Assembly (NCBI RefSeq): GCF_001068775.1
Contig: NZ_JWAJ01000150.1
Location: forward strand, 1-41,352
Direction: 5' to 3'
Source of the DNA: Streptococcus pseudopneumoniae
Lineage (GTDB): Bacteria; Bacillota; Bacilli; Lactobacillales; Streptococcaceae
DNA length: 41,352 nucleotides
Numbering within the stretch: position 1 is the stretch's first letter; the number at the start of each line of letters is the position of its first letter. The position numbers and the translations under genes are program-made. Positions 7,075-15,798 of this stretch are shown here, one piece after another. Below the pieces are notes generated by a model, which saw only the letters and a program-made list of their open reading frames with translations, was not told the DNA's origin and did not search any database.

Positions 7075-9726
7075 TTATTTCACCAACTTCTTCATCTCAT
7101 CAATACGTGCTACGGTCGCATCGTACTTAGCTTGGTAATCGGCTTGTTTGTCGCGTTCTTTTTGAACGACTTCTGGTTTGGCATTTGCTACGAAGCGTTC
7201 GTTAGAGAGCTTCTTACCGACCATGTCCAGTTCTTTTTGCCATTTAGCTAGTTCCTTGTCGAGACGAGCCAGTTCTTCTTCGACATTGAGGAGGTCTGCC
7301 AGTGGCAAGTAGATTTCTGCTCCTGTGATGACGCTTGACATTGCGAGTTCAGGTGCAGGGATGGTTGATGCGATTTCTAAGTGTTCTGGATTTGTGAAGC
7401 GTTTGATGTAGTTGACATTGCTGTTAAAGAAGGCTTCCAAGTCGCTATCGCTTGTCTTAACAAGAATGGTGATAGGCTTGCTTGGAGCAACGTTTACTTC
7501 CGCACGCGCATTACGAACAGCGCGGATCAAGTCTTTGAGGCTTTCGACACCAGTGTGAGCCGCAAGGTCTTCAAAGGCTGGGTTGACAGTTGGGTATGCT
7601 GCTGTAACGATAGAACCTTCTGAGATTTGTCCAAAGATTTCCTCTGTCACAAATGGCATGATTGGGTGAAGGAGACGAAGGATCTTGTCCAAAGTGTAAA
7701 GGAGAACAGAACGTGTGATGACTTTCTCTTCTTCATTATCGCTATAAAGGACTTCCTTGGTCAACTCAACGTACCAGTCCGCAAACTCGTCCCAGATGAA
7801 GTTATAGAGGATGTGTCCAGCAACACCAAACTCAAACTTATCAAAGTTTTCAGTAACTTTGCCGATAGTTTCGTTGAGATTGTGGAGAATCCAGCGGTCT
7901 GTGACGTTTCCAGCTTCCTTGTTAACTACTTTTTCCACATTGGCAGTTGCTTGCTCAAGGGTCAAACCTTCATTGTTCATGAGAATGTAGCGAGAGATGT
8001 TCCAGATCTTGTTAATGAAGTTCCAAGACGCATCCATTTTTTCGTAAGAGAAGCGCACGTCTTGCCCTGGTGCAGAACCGTTTGAAAGGAACCAGCGAAG
8101 GGCATCGGCACCGTATTTCTCGATAACATCCATCGGGTCAATCCCGTTACCGAGAGATTTAGACATCTTACGTCCTTGCTCATCACGAATGAGACCATGG
8201 ATAAGGACGTTTTGGAATGGCTGACGGCCAGTGAATTCCAAGGATTGGAAGATCATACGAGACACCCAGAAGAAGATGATGTCGTAACCTGTTACCAAGG
8301 TTGAAGTTGGGAAGTAACGTTTGAAGTCTTCTGAGTCAACATCAGGCCAGCCCATAGTTGAGAATGGCCAAAGGGCAGAACTGAACCACGTATCCAAGAC
8401 GTCTTCGTCCTGAGTCCATCCGTCACCTTCTGGGGCTTCTTCACCGACGTACATTTCACCCTCAGCATTGTACCAAGCAGGGATTTGGTGACCCCACCAA
8501 AGCTGACGAGAGATAACCCAGTCGTGAACATTTTCCATCCATTGAAGGAAGGTATCGTTGAAACGTGGAGGGTAGAATTCGACCTTGTCCTCTGTGTCTT
8601 GGTTGGCAATAGCATTTTTAGCCAATTGGTTCATCTTAACGAACCATTGCGTAGACAAGCGTGGCTCAACCACGACACCTGTACGCTCTGAGTGACCAAC
8701 ACTGTGGACACGTTTTTCAATTTTAACGAGAGCGCCGATTTCTTCCAACTTAGCAACGACAGCCTTACGAGCTTCAAAACGGTCCATACCTGCAAATTCG
8801 AAGGCCAAGTCATTCATGGTTCCGTCGTCGTTCATAACATTAACTTGTGGCAAGTTGTGGCGTTGTCCAACCAAGAAGTCGTTTGGATCATGGGCAGGCG
8901 TGATTTTCACGACACCAGTACCAAACTCAGGATCTGCGTGTTCATCTGCAACGATTGGGATGAGTTTATTAGCGATAGGAAGGACGACGTTTTTACCGAT
9001 CAAATCCTTGTAGCGTGGGTCTTCTGGATTGACCGCAACTGCAACGTCCCCAAACATAGTCTCAGGACGAGTGGTCGCAACTTCAAGAGCGCGTGAACCA
9101 TCTTCTAGCATGTAGTTCATGTGGTAGAAGGCACCTTCGACGTCCTTATGGATCACCTCGATATCAGAAAGGGCTGTGCGAGCTGCTGGGTCCCAGTTGA
9201 TGATAAATTCACCACGGTAGATCCAACCTTTCTTGTAAAGGTCCACAAAGACCTTGCGAACGGCTTTTGACAAACCTTCGTCAAGAGTGAAACGCTCGCG
9301 AGAGTAGTCTACAGAGAGACCCATCTTGCCCCATTGTTCCTTGATAGTCGTCGCATACTCGTCTTTCCATTCCCAGACTTTGTCCAGGAACTTCTCACGG
9401 CCGAGGTCATAACGGCTAATGCCCTCGCCACGCAAGCGCTCCTCAACCTTAGCTTGAGTTGCAATCCCCGCGTGGTCCATCCCTGGAAGCCAAAGCGTAT
9501 CAAAACCTTGCATGCGTTTTTGACGGATGATGATATCCTGTAAAGTCGTATCCCAAGCGTGACCAAGGTGGAGTTTCCCAGTTACGTTTGGTGGTGGAAT
9601 AACGATCGAATAAGGCTTAGCCTTTTTATCGCCTGAAGGCTTGAAAACATCAGCGTCAAGCCATTTTTTGTAACGACCAGCCTCAACCTCGGCTGGATTG
9701 TATTTAGGTGAAAGTTCTTTAGACAT
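7075..9726 (-). CDS. valS: Valyl-tRNA synthetase
   Basis: An 883-residue class Ia synthetase that charges tRNA-Val in the cytoplasm. The HIGH motif is HLGH in [13 protein letters not shown] (near residue 55) and the KMSKS loop is [10 protein letters not shown] (near 520). The editing domain lies between, and a C-terminal coiled arm ([17 protein letters not shown]) ends in DEMKKLVK. Length and ends are normal for the family. AAAGGAC lies 8 bp before the ATG. No T-box or convincing promoter directly precedes it; the valine T-box is at 14096-14389 and all genes between are on the same strand. The stop codon is one base from the intron relic. Confidence 0.97.
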   Translation of the reverse strand: MSKELSPKYNPAEVEAGRYKKWLDADVFKPSGDKKAKPYSIVIPPPNVTGKLHLGHAWDTTLQDIIIRQKRMQGFDTLWLPGMDHAGIATQAKVEERLRGEGISRYDLGREKFLDKVWEWKDEYATTIKEQWGKMGLSVDYSRERFTLDEGLSKAVRKVFVDLYKKGWIYRGEFIINWDPAARTALSDIEVIHKDVEGAFYHMNYMLEDGSRALEVATTRPETMFGDVAVAVNPEDPRYKDLIGKNVVLPIANKLIPIVADEHADPEFGTGVVKITPAHDPNDFLVGQRHNLPQVNVMNDDGTMNDLAFEFAGMDRFEARKAVVAKLEEIGALVKIEKRVHSVGHSERTGVVVEPRLSTQWFVKMNQLAKNAIANQDTEDKVEFYPPRFNDTFLQWMENVHDWVISRQLWWGHQIPAWYNAEGEMYVGEEAPEGDGWTQDEDVLDTWFSSALWPFSTMGWPDVDSEDFKRYFPTSTLVTGYDIIFFWVSRMIFQSLEFTGRQPFQNVLIHGLIRDEQGRKMSKSLGNGIDPMDVIEKYGADALRWFLSNGSAPGQDVRFSYEKMDASWNFINKIWNISRYILMNNEGLTLEQATANVEKVVNKEAGNVTDRWILHNLNETIGKVTENFDKFEFGVAGHILYNFIWDEFADWYVELTKEVLYSDNEEEKVITRSVLLYTLDKILRLLHPIMPFVTEEIFGQISEGSIVTAAYPTVNPAFEDLAAHTGVESLKDLIRAVRNARAEVNVAPSKPITILVKTSDSDLEAFFNSNVNYIKRFTNPEHLEIASTIPAPELAMSSVITGAEIYLPLADLLNVEEELARLDKELAKWQKELDMVGKKLSNERFVANAKPEVVQKERDKQADYQAKYDATVARIDEMKKLVK

Positions 9727-9849
9727 GTGTTTGTCCTTTCTAGTTTATATCTTTAAATAAAATTAGTAGGTAGAAGATAGGCTTTGATTCAACTCATCTT
9801 GTTTTTATCATTATCTTCTATAAGCAAAGAAACCGTGAAAAATTTTACA

Positions 9850-10849
9850 TTAACTTTCTCTCATTATCTTCATAATATGTTTATCAAAGTCTGATATGAT
9901 TTTTTGAGTTCGGTTAAATTTATCATACTCCTGGATAGCTTTTGAGTCTGCTTGTTTCTTGGAAATACTTCCTTTTCCTTCTAAGATTTCATATTCATTA
10001 AAAAAAGAAAACGATCAATACTATCCGCCAATCCTCGCATTGTAAAAGTATTACGGCGCTCAACCAAATCCTCGATATAATCAAAATAGGCTGTAGCAGT
10101 TCGCTCTAGTTGTCGAATTTCTTTTTCTTGCAGATAGTTTTTAGTCACTGTTACATCTGACTTGAGTACCTCCCATTAGGTGCATTCTTCCAAGTAGTTA
10201 ATCCCATTTTTTCCTTACTTGCATCGGCTTGCTGATAGATAATTTCTGCAGCAGTACTTCCAGTAATTGCATAATGAAATTTATTTTGTACCATAGCATA
10301 GAAATTTTTAGTAATATCTGAGTTTCTATCATAATCTATGGCACATTCAGCAAAGATATACGTGATTTGTTGATAGATTCGGCGCTCGCTAGAACGAATA
10401 GAGCGAATTCGTTCTAAAAGTTCATGGAAATAATCTTGTCCTAAAACTGTCTGTCCTTGTTTCAAGCGTTCATCATCTAAAATAAAACCTTTGATGATAA
10501 ATTCTTTCAAGGTCTTGGTTGCCCAGATTCTAAATTGAGTAGCCTTGCTAGAATTTACACGATAGCCGACTGAAATAATAGCATCCAGATTGTAATATTC
10601 AAGTTCACGCCGGACAGTTCTATTTCCCTCTTGTTGAACCTGTGCAAATTTTGCACAAGTTGACACCTTAGCCAACTCACCACTATCATAAATGTTTTTT
10701 AAGTGCTTTGTAATAACACTTCGTTCAACTCCAAAGAGCTCTGCAAGACCTTTTTGAGTCAACCAAAGATTTTCATCCTGTAAAAGGATATCTAGCTGAA
10801 CGTCGCCATTTGGTGTAGTATACAGGATGAAATTAGAAATTTCATTCAA
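9850..10849 (-). pseudogene. rhuM-family gene broken by two frameshifts
   Basis: The first 230 codons read as a RhuM (virulence-associated, KilA-N-like) protein: NEISNFILYTTPNGDVQLD, WLTQKGLAELFGV, YYNLDAIISVGYRVNS. Near 10170 one base is missing: NGRYSSQM-stop replaces the expected NGR-x-LKSDVTVTKNYL, which continues in another frame. Near 10000-10006 a T-run has one base too few: RFLFLMN replaces RFLFFNEYEILEGK, which resumes in the third frame. The reading ends at TAA 9850-9852 after about 334 codons, the usual RhuM length. The probable start is TTG at 10849, 10 bp after GGAGG. RhuM function is poorly known. Confidence 0.85.
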
Positions 10850-10880
10850 GACAATTTCACCTCCCCCCCTCAATAAACAA

Positions 10881-12122
10881 TTACTTCTCGTTCTTAAACT
10901 GTATACCGTTTTCTTTCAGTTTTTGAACGGTAGCAGGACCAATCCCCTTCAAAGCGAGAACTTCTTTTTCGGTCCATTTTTTGAAATCTGTAGACCTACG
11001 AATTCCATTTTCAACAAAGATGTGAACAAGATCCATCCGGATTCCCTTCATTTTTTCATCGCTCATAAGGGAGTACCAGTCGGATACCTCGGATAAAGTT
11101 TTTATCATACTGGAGTCATTCGAAAATACTGGTTTACGACGGAACTTCTTGGCTTCGTTTGTTAGAAATTTTGTTAAAATAATATTTTCTAGTAAATAAT
11201 CAAATAGAGGATACAAACTAGCTTGTAACGATTCAACTGAATTTGGACAGTAGCATTCTTGGTCTTCGATCTCTATAACTTTGAATTGCCAATCTTCCTC
11301 TATAAAGAATTCAACAGCTTCATCATTGATTTCCACTAATTTTGCAAATAGCTGACTAGCTTCCTCAATTTTTCCTTGAGAAAAAGCAGAGATGATGGCA
11401 TGAATAAGAATGGTATCGTCCCGTTTCCCTTTATTCAATTCTTCACGGTAGAAGCGCTCAACCTTTAGTTCCTGACCAGTAATATGATACAAGGAAAGCA
11501 TACAGAAGACAAAATTAGGAGGAAAACGTTCTGGTCGCTTACTCAAATATAGGTCAATCAATTCTATAGCCTTAGAATTTAAGTTCTCCGTCATATAATA
11601 TTCAATCAGAAACATGAGAGCAGACAGGATAGGGCGTGCTTCAAAATAATTCCAACTATTGTATCCGTTCATTTTCCATTTTTCTAAAACTAGAACTTCA
11701 AAATCCAATACTTTTTTAAAGGTTGACAAATCAAAGTCTTTAACCTCTGATAAGAATAAATGAAAATCAGCAGCAAAGTAATCTGGATTGATTTTTAAAA
11801 CTTGCTTTAACAGTTTATTTCGCTTCTGTGTATTCGGAGTATGCATAGCTTCTCTAAATAAAGCATGATCCTGATTCCAATCAAAAGTCCTATTTTTCAG
11901 TTGGTAATTAATTAGCTGAACATCTGGATACTCTCCGTGTTCATCAGCATATTGCATCACTGCTGTATGTAGTTCATCGAAATTTTGAATGGTCCGACGT
12001 TCTACAAAAGTTGGATTTTTGGCCATGATTTCTGTCCAAGCAGCCTCTTCTTCAGAAATAACTTTGATATCCAACTTTTGCTGGCGTTTTAATTCTTTTT
12101 TTCTATTTTTCTTTTTAGCCAT
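10881..12122 (-). CDS. TPR-like protein with C-terminal helix-hairpin-helix, function unknown
   Basis: A 413-residue protein. It begins with a Lys/Arg-rich segment (MAKKKNRKKELKRQQK), followed by a long helical middle (about 90-300) with TPR-like alternation (ENLNSKAIELIDLYLSKRPERF, GKIEEASQLFAKLVEI). The last 40 residues are a helix-hairpin-helix module (TEKEVLALKGIGPATVQKL), suggesting DNA contact. Almost the same module ends the small protein at 14438-14833. The start overlaps the end of a GNAT fragment (ATGGCTAA), with GGGAG 9 bp upstream. It lies between the kinase-like gene and rhuM, a segment that appears inserted. I do not recognise the family. Confidence 0.75.
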   Translation of the reverse strand: MAKKKNRKKELKRQQKLDIKVISEEEAAWTEIMAKNPTFVERRTIQNFDELHTAVMQYADEHGEYPDVQLINYQLKNRTFDWNQDHALFREAMHTPNTQKRNKLLKQVLKINPDYFAADFHLFLSEVKDFDLSTFKKVLDFEVLVLEKWKMNGYNSWNYFEARPILSALMFLIEYYMTENLNSKAIELIDLYLSKRPERFPPNFVFCMLSLYHITGQELKVERFYREELNKGKRDDTILIHAIISAFSQGKIEEASQLFAKLVEINDEAVEFFIEEDWQFKVIEIEDQECYCPNSVESLQASLYPLFDYLLENIILTKFLTNEAKKFRRKPVFSNDSSMIKTLSEVSDWYSLMSDEKMKGIRMDLVHIFVENGIRRSTDFKKWTEKEVLALKGIGPATVQKLKENGIQFKNEK

Positions 12123-12258
12123 CTATTTTCTCCCTTAATTCATCCTTCAATAGACCAGACTCAACTGACTTAGATATCCTTCGGGACTCAGCTACAGGCT
12201 TTAATGGGAAATCCCAGTTTCTTTGTAATTCATTTACTCTGAAGGATGTACCCCAAGC
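12115..12258 (-). pseudogene. Fragment of a GNAT acetyltransferase C-terminus
   Basis: In the phase of the intact GNAT gene (12943-13503) it reads LGYILQSK-stop-ITKKLGFPIKA against FGYNLQSQRVAEKLGFTLEA, about 70% identical over roughly 75 bp of DNA. A later part reads GLLKDEL against GLLKSEW, after a deletion and a frame change. It stops right at the start of the 413-residue protein, as the intact GNAT gene stops right at the start of the kinase-like gene. It is a dead duplicate or a remnant of a related GNAT gene. Confidence 0.75.
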
Positions 12259-12372
12259 TTGATCAAGGTAGAATTTTCTAATTACGTCTGGCGGTGGAAT
12301 GCGTGATCAAAAAGTTTTAGACTTTTGAACTCCTTGAGTCTTGAGAACATCTTATTGAGTTTGTTTAGACAT
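12248..12372 (-). pseudogene. Decayed duplicate of the valS 5' end
   Basis: It starts AGGACACACACATGTCTAA, matching AGGACAAACACATGTCTAA at the intact valS start. After an internal deletion of about 20 codons it continues DVLKTQ...IPPPDVIRKFYLDQAWGT, collinear with DVFKPS...[18 protein letters not shown] of ValS. Stops interrupt it. The fragment begins at the end of the kinase-like gene, whose TAA stop lies inside ATGTCTAA. This is probably where valS once began. Confidence 0.85.
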
Positions 12373-12943
12373 GTGTGTGTCCTCTCTCTATTGTTTTCAT
12401 TTTTTCTTGAATCTGCTTAGCAACTTCGGCTGCAGACAGATTCGTATTATTTATTTTAAGGTAGTGGTGTAGCTCATTCGGTTGATGCTGGGAATTTAAT
12501 TGAAGTGTTTCAGCGGTCTCTAAAATTTCTCTTTCAGATACCTCAATATGCCGTTTCAAGGGCTTGTGCTTCAATCGGTTCTCCGTTCGATTTCGATGTA
12601 AACGCTCTTCAAGACTTGTTTCCAACTCAACAAACAGAATCTCTTGATGAAAGTTATCCAATAAATCCTGAATTTGCTTTAAATACATCAGCTGGTACTG
12701 ATTTGAAAAATCAATTACGTCAGTTAAAATTACTGATCGCTGATTTCTTGCACTTGCTCCAAGGAAAGAAAAGGTCATTCCACGAACAAATTCCCACATT
12801 TCCTCTGTATAGTCCTGATAGATTTCCAGTGCAAAATCGATGGCTTGATGGTTATAAAAGAGGGTAGCATTTGTCAGTCGAGATAACTCTTGACCAATGG
12901 TCATTTTTCCTGATGCTGGAGCCCCAATGATGAAAAGATGCAT
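12365..12943 (-). CDS. P-loop kinase-like ATP-binding protein
   Basis: A 192-residue protein with Walker A GAPASGKMT at residues 7-15, in the small nucleoside/shikimate-kinase-like P-loop fold; the ENRLKHKPLKRH stretch may belong to the lid region. The substrate is unknown. ATG at 12943 is preferred over 12958 because GGGAGG lies 8 bp before it and because it overlaps the GNAT stop (TGATG), a sign of translational coupling. The gene ends TIERGHTHV, overlapping the valS-like start scar. Confidence 0.8.
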   Translation of the reverse strand: MHLFIIGAPASGKMTIGQELSRLTNATLFYNHQAIDFALEIYQDYTEEMWEFVRGMTFSFLGASARNQRSVILTDVIDFSNQYQLMYLKQIQDLLDNFHQEILFVELETSLEERLHRNRTENRLKHKPLKRHIEVSEREILETAETLQLNSQHQPNELHHYLKINNTNLSAAEVAKQIQEKMKTIERGHTHV

Positions 12944-13503
12944 CAAATCACCTCCCACTCACTCTTCAGCAAGCCATATATCAGACTGTCACAGCGATTC
13001 CCTTGGGCATCTTTGCGGTCTCGGATACGAGCTTCAAGGGTAAATCCTAATTTTTCCGCAACTCGTTGACTTTGAAGGTTGTAACCAAAGCAAGACAATT
13101 CAATCTTGTGAAGACCCAATTCTTTAAAAGCTAGGTCAATCAAGGCGCGTGCCGCTTCAGGCACATAACCTCGGCCCCAATAGTCTGGGTGCAAGGTATA
13201 GCCAATCTCCAGTACATCGTCTTCGTAGCGACGGGGGAAATCGACAGAACCAATGATTGTATCGGTCCCTTTGACCACAATTCCATAGCCTGCTGGGAGA
13301 TTGTCCTTTTCATTGCGCTTAGGAAGGATATGCTCCAGATAATAAATCTCATCTTCCAAGGTCTTGACGGGTGGAAAACCTGCTGGGTAAGAGACTTCTG
13401 GACGACTAGCATAGTCAAAGATATCCTCAGCATCCGGCACGGTACGGACTCGTAAGACCAGTCGCTCCGTTTCGATTTGTTCTGGCAATTCAGTTCTTGT
13501 CAT
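12943..13503 (-). CDS. GNAT N-acetyltransferase (RimJ/RimL type)
   Basis: A 186-residue acetyl-CoA-dependent acetyltransferase. It opens with IETERLVLRVRTVPDAEDIF, typical of RimJ/RimL-like proteins. The acetyl-CoA binding region is GYTLHPDYWGRGYVPEAARAL and the C-terminal motif is NLQSQRVAEKLGF. The substrate cannot be read from the sequence. The start ATG at 13503 overlaps the end of the flavin reductase-like gene by 14 bp; a longer reading from 13698 would run through that gene and is rejected. It is the second gene of the T-box operon. Confidence 0.88.
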   Translation of the reverse strand: MTRTELPEQIETERLVLRVRTVPDAEDIFDYASRPEVSYPAGFPPVKTLEDEIYYLEHILPKRNEKDNLPAGYGIVVKGTDTIIGSVDFPRRYEDDVLEIGYTLHPDYWGRGYVPEAARALIDLAFKELGLHKIELSCFGYNLQSQRVAEKLGFTLEARIRDRKDAQGNRCDSLIYGLLKSEWEVI

Positions 13504-14068
13504 CCTTCTTCCTCGCTTTCTTGATGAAGCTTCCCATGGGGTCGACTCGGTCATCCAGATAACGGTAAACGCGCTGATGGCCATCCCCCATAAAGTAAGT
13601 TGGCGCAAAACGGTCATTTTTAAAATGCTCTTTATCGTCCAAGAGCTCTGGATCAGCCAGTCGCTCGAGAATCTTGGCAAAGATATGGCAGATGCCATCT
13701 TCCTCGATAATCCGATCTACCTGACAGTCCAATACGACTGGACATGCCTCTAAAATCGGGGCCTGAGTCCGTACAGAAATTTCGTAGTCAAGCCCTAGGT
13801 GTTTTAACTTTTCCCGATGGCTGATAAAACCAGCCTGCTCCATTTCGAGCATGAAGTTTTCATCAGGGATGTTTACGGTAAACTGTTGATAATGCTTAAT
13901 CTGGTCAGCCGCATTTTCCTCAGCGCCAACACCGATGACCAGCCAATCTCCCAGGCTATAAGAGGAACTGCAGGTCGTGATATTGTGCCTAAAGTTCTTG
14001 TCCTGATATCCCAAGATGAAGACAGGAAAACCATAGTAGAGCTTGCTGGTGTTAAAAGATTGTTTCAT
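13490..14068 (-). CDS. Flavin reductase-like (split-barrel FMN-binding) protein
   Basis: A 192-residue protein with the flavoredoxin/flavin reductase pattern: KLYYGFPVFILGY, then NITTCSSSYSLGDWLVIGVG, then FTVNIPDENF, and the late motif RFAPTYFMGDGHQRVYRYLDD. It probably binds FMN and acts in the cytoplasm; the electron partner is unknown. It is the first gene after the valine T-box leader, with AAGGAGG 5 bp before the ATG. The tail is very basic (KKARKKDDKN). The link with valine tRNA supply has no obvious metabolic reason and probably reflects co-transcription with valS. Confidence 0.85.
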   Translation of the reverse strand: MKQSFNTSKLYYGFPVFILGYQDKNFRHNITTCSSSYSLGDWLVIGVGAEENAADQIKHYQQFTVNIPDENFMLEMEQAGFISHREKLKHLGLDYEISVRTQAPILEACPVVLDCQVDRIIEEDGICHIFAKILERLADPELLDDKEHFKNDRFAPTYFMGDGHQRVYRYLDDRVDPMGSFIKKARKKDDKN

Positions 14069-14095
14069 GACAACCTCCTTTGGCTAGGGGTCTAA

Positions 14096-14389
14096 AATAA
14101 AAATCGTCCCTGCCATCAATATGACAGGGACGAATGTGTTAATCCGCGGTACCACCCAATTTCGGGCCATGCCCGCATCTTTAATCTTCTTGTTTCACTT
14201 TTATGACGTCGTTAGCTCGTCTTGCCGTACTTGAGTACAGCCTGCAACTCGCTGTCTAGTCCTAAAAGGAAACAAAAAGATTTATATTTCAATTTTTAAT
14301 TTCATCCATTAGCAACCAGTTTTGACACATTTGTGGACTTCTCAGCACTGCCACTTTCTGTAAAATGTGGGACTCAAAACACCTCTAAT
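14096..14389 (-). promoter_or_regulatory. Valine T-box leader (tRNA-Val responsive)
   Basis: The conserved T-box GGGTGGTACCGCGG lies at 14144-14157 (minus strand). The terminator follows: CGTCCCTG...CAGGGACG (14105-14132), then ATTTTTATTTT. In stem I, GTTTTG pairs with CAAAAC and CATTT with AAATG; the 3' side of the internal loop reads UGUCA, so the specifier codon is GUC (valine), plus-strand positions 14324-14326. Uncharged tRNA-Val should bind and favour antitermination. A further hairpin, TCTTTTTGTTTC / GAAACAAGAAGA, lies between stem I and the T-box. Confidence 0.92.
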
Positions 14390-14395
14390 GGCTTT

Positions 14396-14424
14396 ATTTT
14401 AACAAGTTTTTGACGGAAAAGCAA
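14396..14424 (-). promoter_or_regulatory. Promoter of the valine T-box operon
   Basis: On the minus strand TTGCTT (14419-14424) and TAAAAT (14396-14401) are 17 bp apart, giving a start near 14389 and a leader of about 290 nt. Confidence 0.7.
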
Positions 14425-14437
14425 GGAACAAGAAAGA

Positions 14438-14833
14438 TTACTTGAACTTAATGCCGTTTTCTTTTAATTTCTTGATAGTAGCTGGACCGATTCCTTTCAA
14501 GGCAAGGAGTTCTTTTTCTGTCCAGTTTTTGAAGTCAGCAGCAGACTTGATACCTTCATCGTAGAAAGTCTTAGCGCGGTCAACTGAAAGTCCCCCTAGG
14601 TTAGCTGCGAAATCTTCTACAGAAGTAGCAACTTTTTGAGCTTGCTCTTTGGTTGCTTCTACAGTTTTTTCAACCTTTTTAGAGACAGCTTTACCTGCAT
14701 CGCTTGCTGCTTTTTCAGCATGTTTTACAACTTTTTTTGTTTCTTCGACAACCTTGTTTACAGCATTTGAAAATATACCTGAACGACGAAGGCTGTTTCT
14801 TAATTGTTTTTTACGTTGGAGTTTTTTTGACAT
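14438..14833 (-). CDS. Small basic helix-hairpin-helix protein
   Basis: A 131-residue protein in three parts: a basic start (MSKKLQRKKQLRNSLRR), an Ala/Lys-rich amphipathic helix region (about 25-85, e.g. AEKAASDAGKAVSKKVEKTV) like histone-like or apolipoprotein-like helices, and a C-terminal HhH module (TEKELLALKGIGPATIKKL). It probably binds DNA, but no function is known to me. The second of two adjacent ATG codons (14833) fits better with AAGGA 7 bp upstream. The module is shared with the 413-residue protein at 10881-12122. Confidence 0.8.
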   Translation of the reverse strand: MSKKLQRKKQLRNSLRRSGIFSNAVNKVVEETKKVVKHAEKAASDAGKAVSKKVEKTVEATKEQAQKVATSVEDFAANLGGLSVDRAKTFYDEGIKSAADFKNWTEKELLALKGIGPATIKKLKENGIKFK

Positions 14834-14996
14834 CATAAAATCCTTTCAATAAAAAATCCCTGTGACTGAACAAGGATTTAATCTTTATACGTTTATTGTA
14901 TCAACTTTCTTTAGGAAATGCAAGGTTTGTAATCTTAGAAATATGGCGAATTCCGCCTTAGAATAAGAGAAGATGATAGAAGAAAAATGAAAAATA

Positions 14997-15005
14997 TGGT
15001 ATAAT
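14997..15005 (+). promoter_or_regulatory. Extended -10 promoter of the uppS operon
   Basis: TGGTATAAT at 14997-15005, 32 bp before the uppS start; no clear -35. Confidence 0.7.
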
Positions 15006-15037
15006 GAAACGATAGATTTTTGAATAGGAATACAATC

Positions 15038-15790
15038 ATGTTTGGATTTTTAAAAAAAGATAAAGCAACAGAAGCCACCACAATGGTGCCAGACCACATC
15101 GGTGTGATCATGGATGGGAATGGCCGTTGGGCTAAAAAACGGATGCAGCCACGTGTCTTTGGCCATAAGGCTGGGATGGATGCTCTGAGAAAGGTAGCGA
15201 TTGCTGCTAGTGATATGGGTGTCAAAGCCTTGACGGTCTATGCCTTTTCAACTGAAAACTGGACCCGTCCAGATCAGGAAGTCAAATTTATCATGAACTT
15301 ACCTGTTGAATTTTATGATAAGTATGTTCCTGAATTGCATCAGAAGAACATGAAGATTCAAATGATTGGGGAGACTGATCGTTTGCCGAAGCAGACTTTT
15401 GATGCCTTGAAAAAGGCAGAAGAGTTGACTAAGTTAAATACAGGTTTGATTCTCAATTTTGCCCTTAATTATGGTGGACGAGCTGAGATTACACAAGCAG
15501 TCAAGTTGATTGCACAGGATGTTTTAGATGCTAAGATCAATCCTGGTGATATCACCGAGGAGTTGATTGGGGAATACCTCTTTACGGGACATTTGCCAAA
15601 AGTCTTGCGTGATCCTGACTTGATTATTCGGACCAGCGGTGAACTTCGTTTGAGTAATTTCTTGCCTTGGCAAGCTGCTTATAGCGAGCTCTATTTCACG
15701 GATGTCTTGTGGCCTGACTTTGACGAGGAAGCCTTAAAAGAGGCTATCGTTGAGTATAATCGCCGCAACCGTCGCTTTGGAGGAGTATAG
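15038..15790 (+). CDS. uppS: Undecaprenyl diphosphate synthase
   Basis: A 250-residue cis-prenyltransferase that makes the C55 lipid carrier for cell-wall and capsule synthesis. Family motifs are all present: HIGVIMDGNGRWAKKR with the catalytic Asp near residue 26, FGHKAGMDALR, YAFSTENWTR, and RTSGELRLSNFLPWQ followed by YSELYF. I start at ATG 15038 (MFGFLKK); a reading from TTG at 15020 adds six residues and has no better ribosome site. It is first of an operon with cdsA 8 bp downstream, followed by rseP and proS. Confidence 0.96.
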   Translation: MFGFLKKDKATEATTMVPDHIGVIMDGNGRWAKKRMQPRVFGHKAGMDALRKVAIAASDMGVKALTVYAFSTENWTRPDQEVKFIMNLPVEFYDKYVPELHQKNMKIQMIGETDRLPKQTFDALKKAEELTKLNTGLILNFALNYGGRAEITQAVKLIAQDVLDAKINPGDITEELIGEYLFTGHLPKVLRDPDLIIRTSGELRLSNFLPWQAAYSELYFTDVLWPDFDEEALKEAIVEYNRRNRRFGGV

Positions 15791-15798
15791 GAGTTATT

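Noticed and set aside
7006..7251. Plus-strand frame of 81 codons starting in the intron relic
   Set aside because: It overlaps domain V and runs antisense through valS; the start region is explained better as intron RNA.
7627..9096. Several plus-strand frames of 130-150 codons inside valS
   Set aside because: Antisense shadows of valS with no recognisable domains.
9850..12122. RhuM and the HhH/TPR protein as a phage-defence system
   Set aside because: rhuM is broken, no nuclease or toxin motif is seen, and no known defence gene set is present.
13504..13698. N-terminal extension of the GNAT protein
   Set aside because: It would overlap the flavin reductase-like gene, and the GNAT domain begins properly at 13503.
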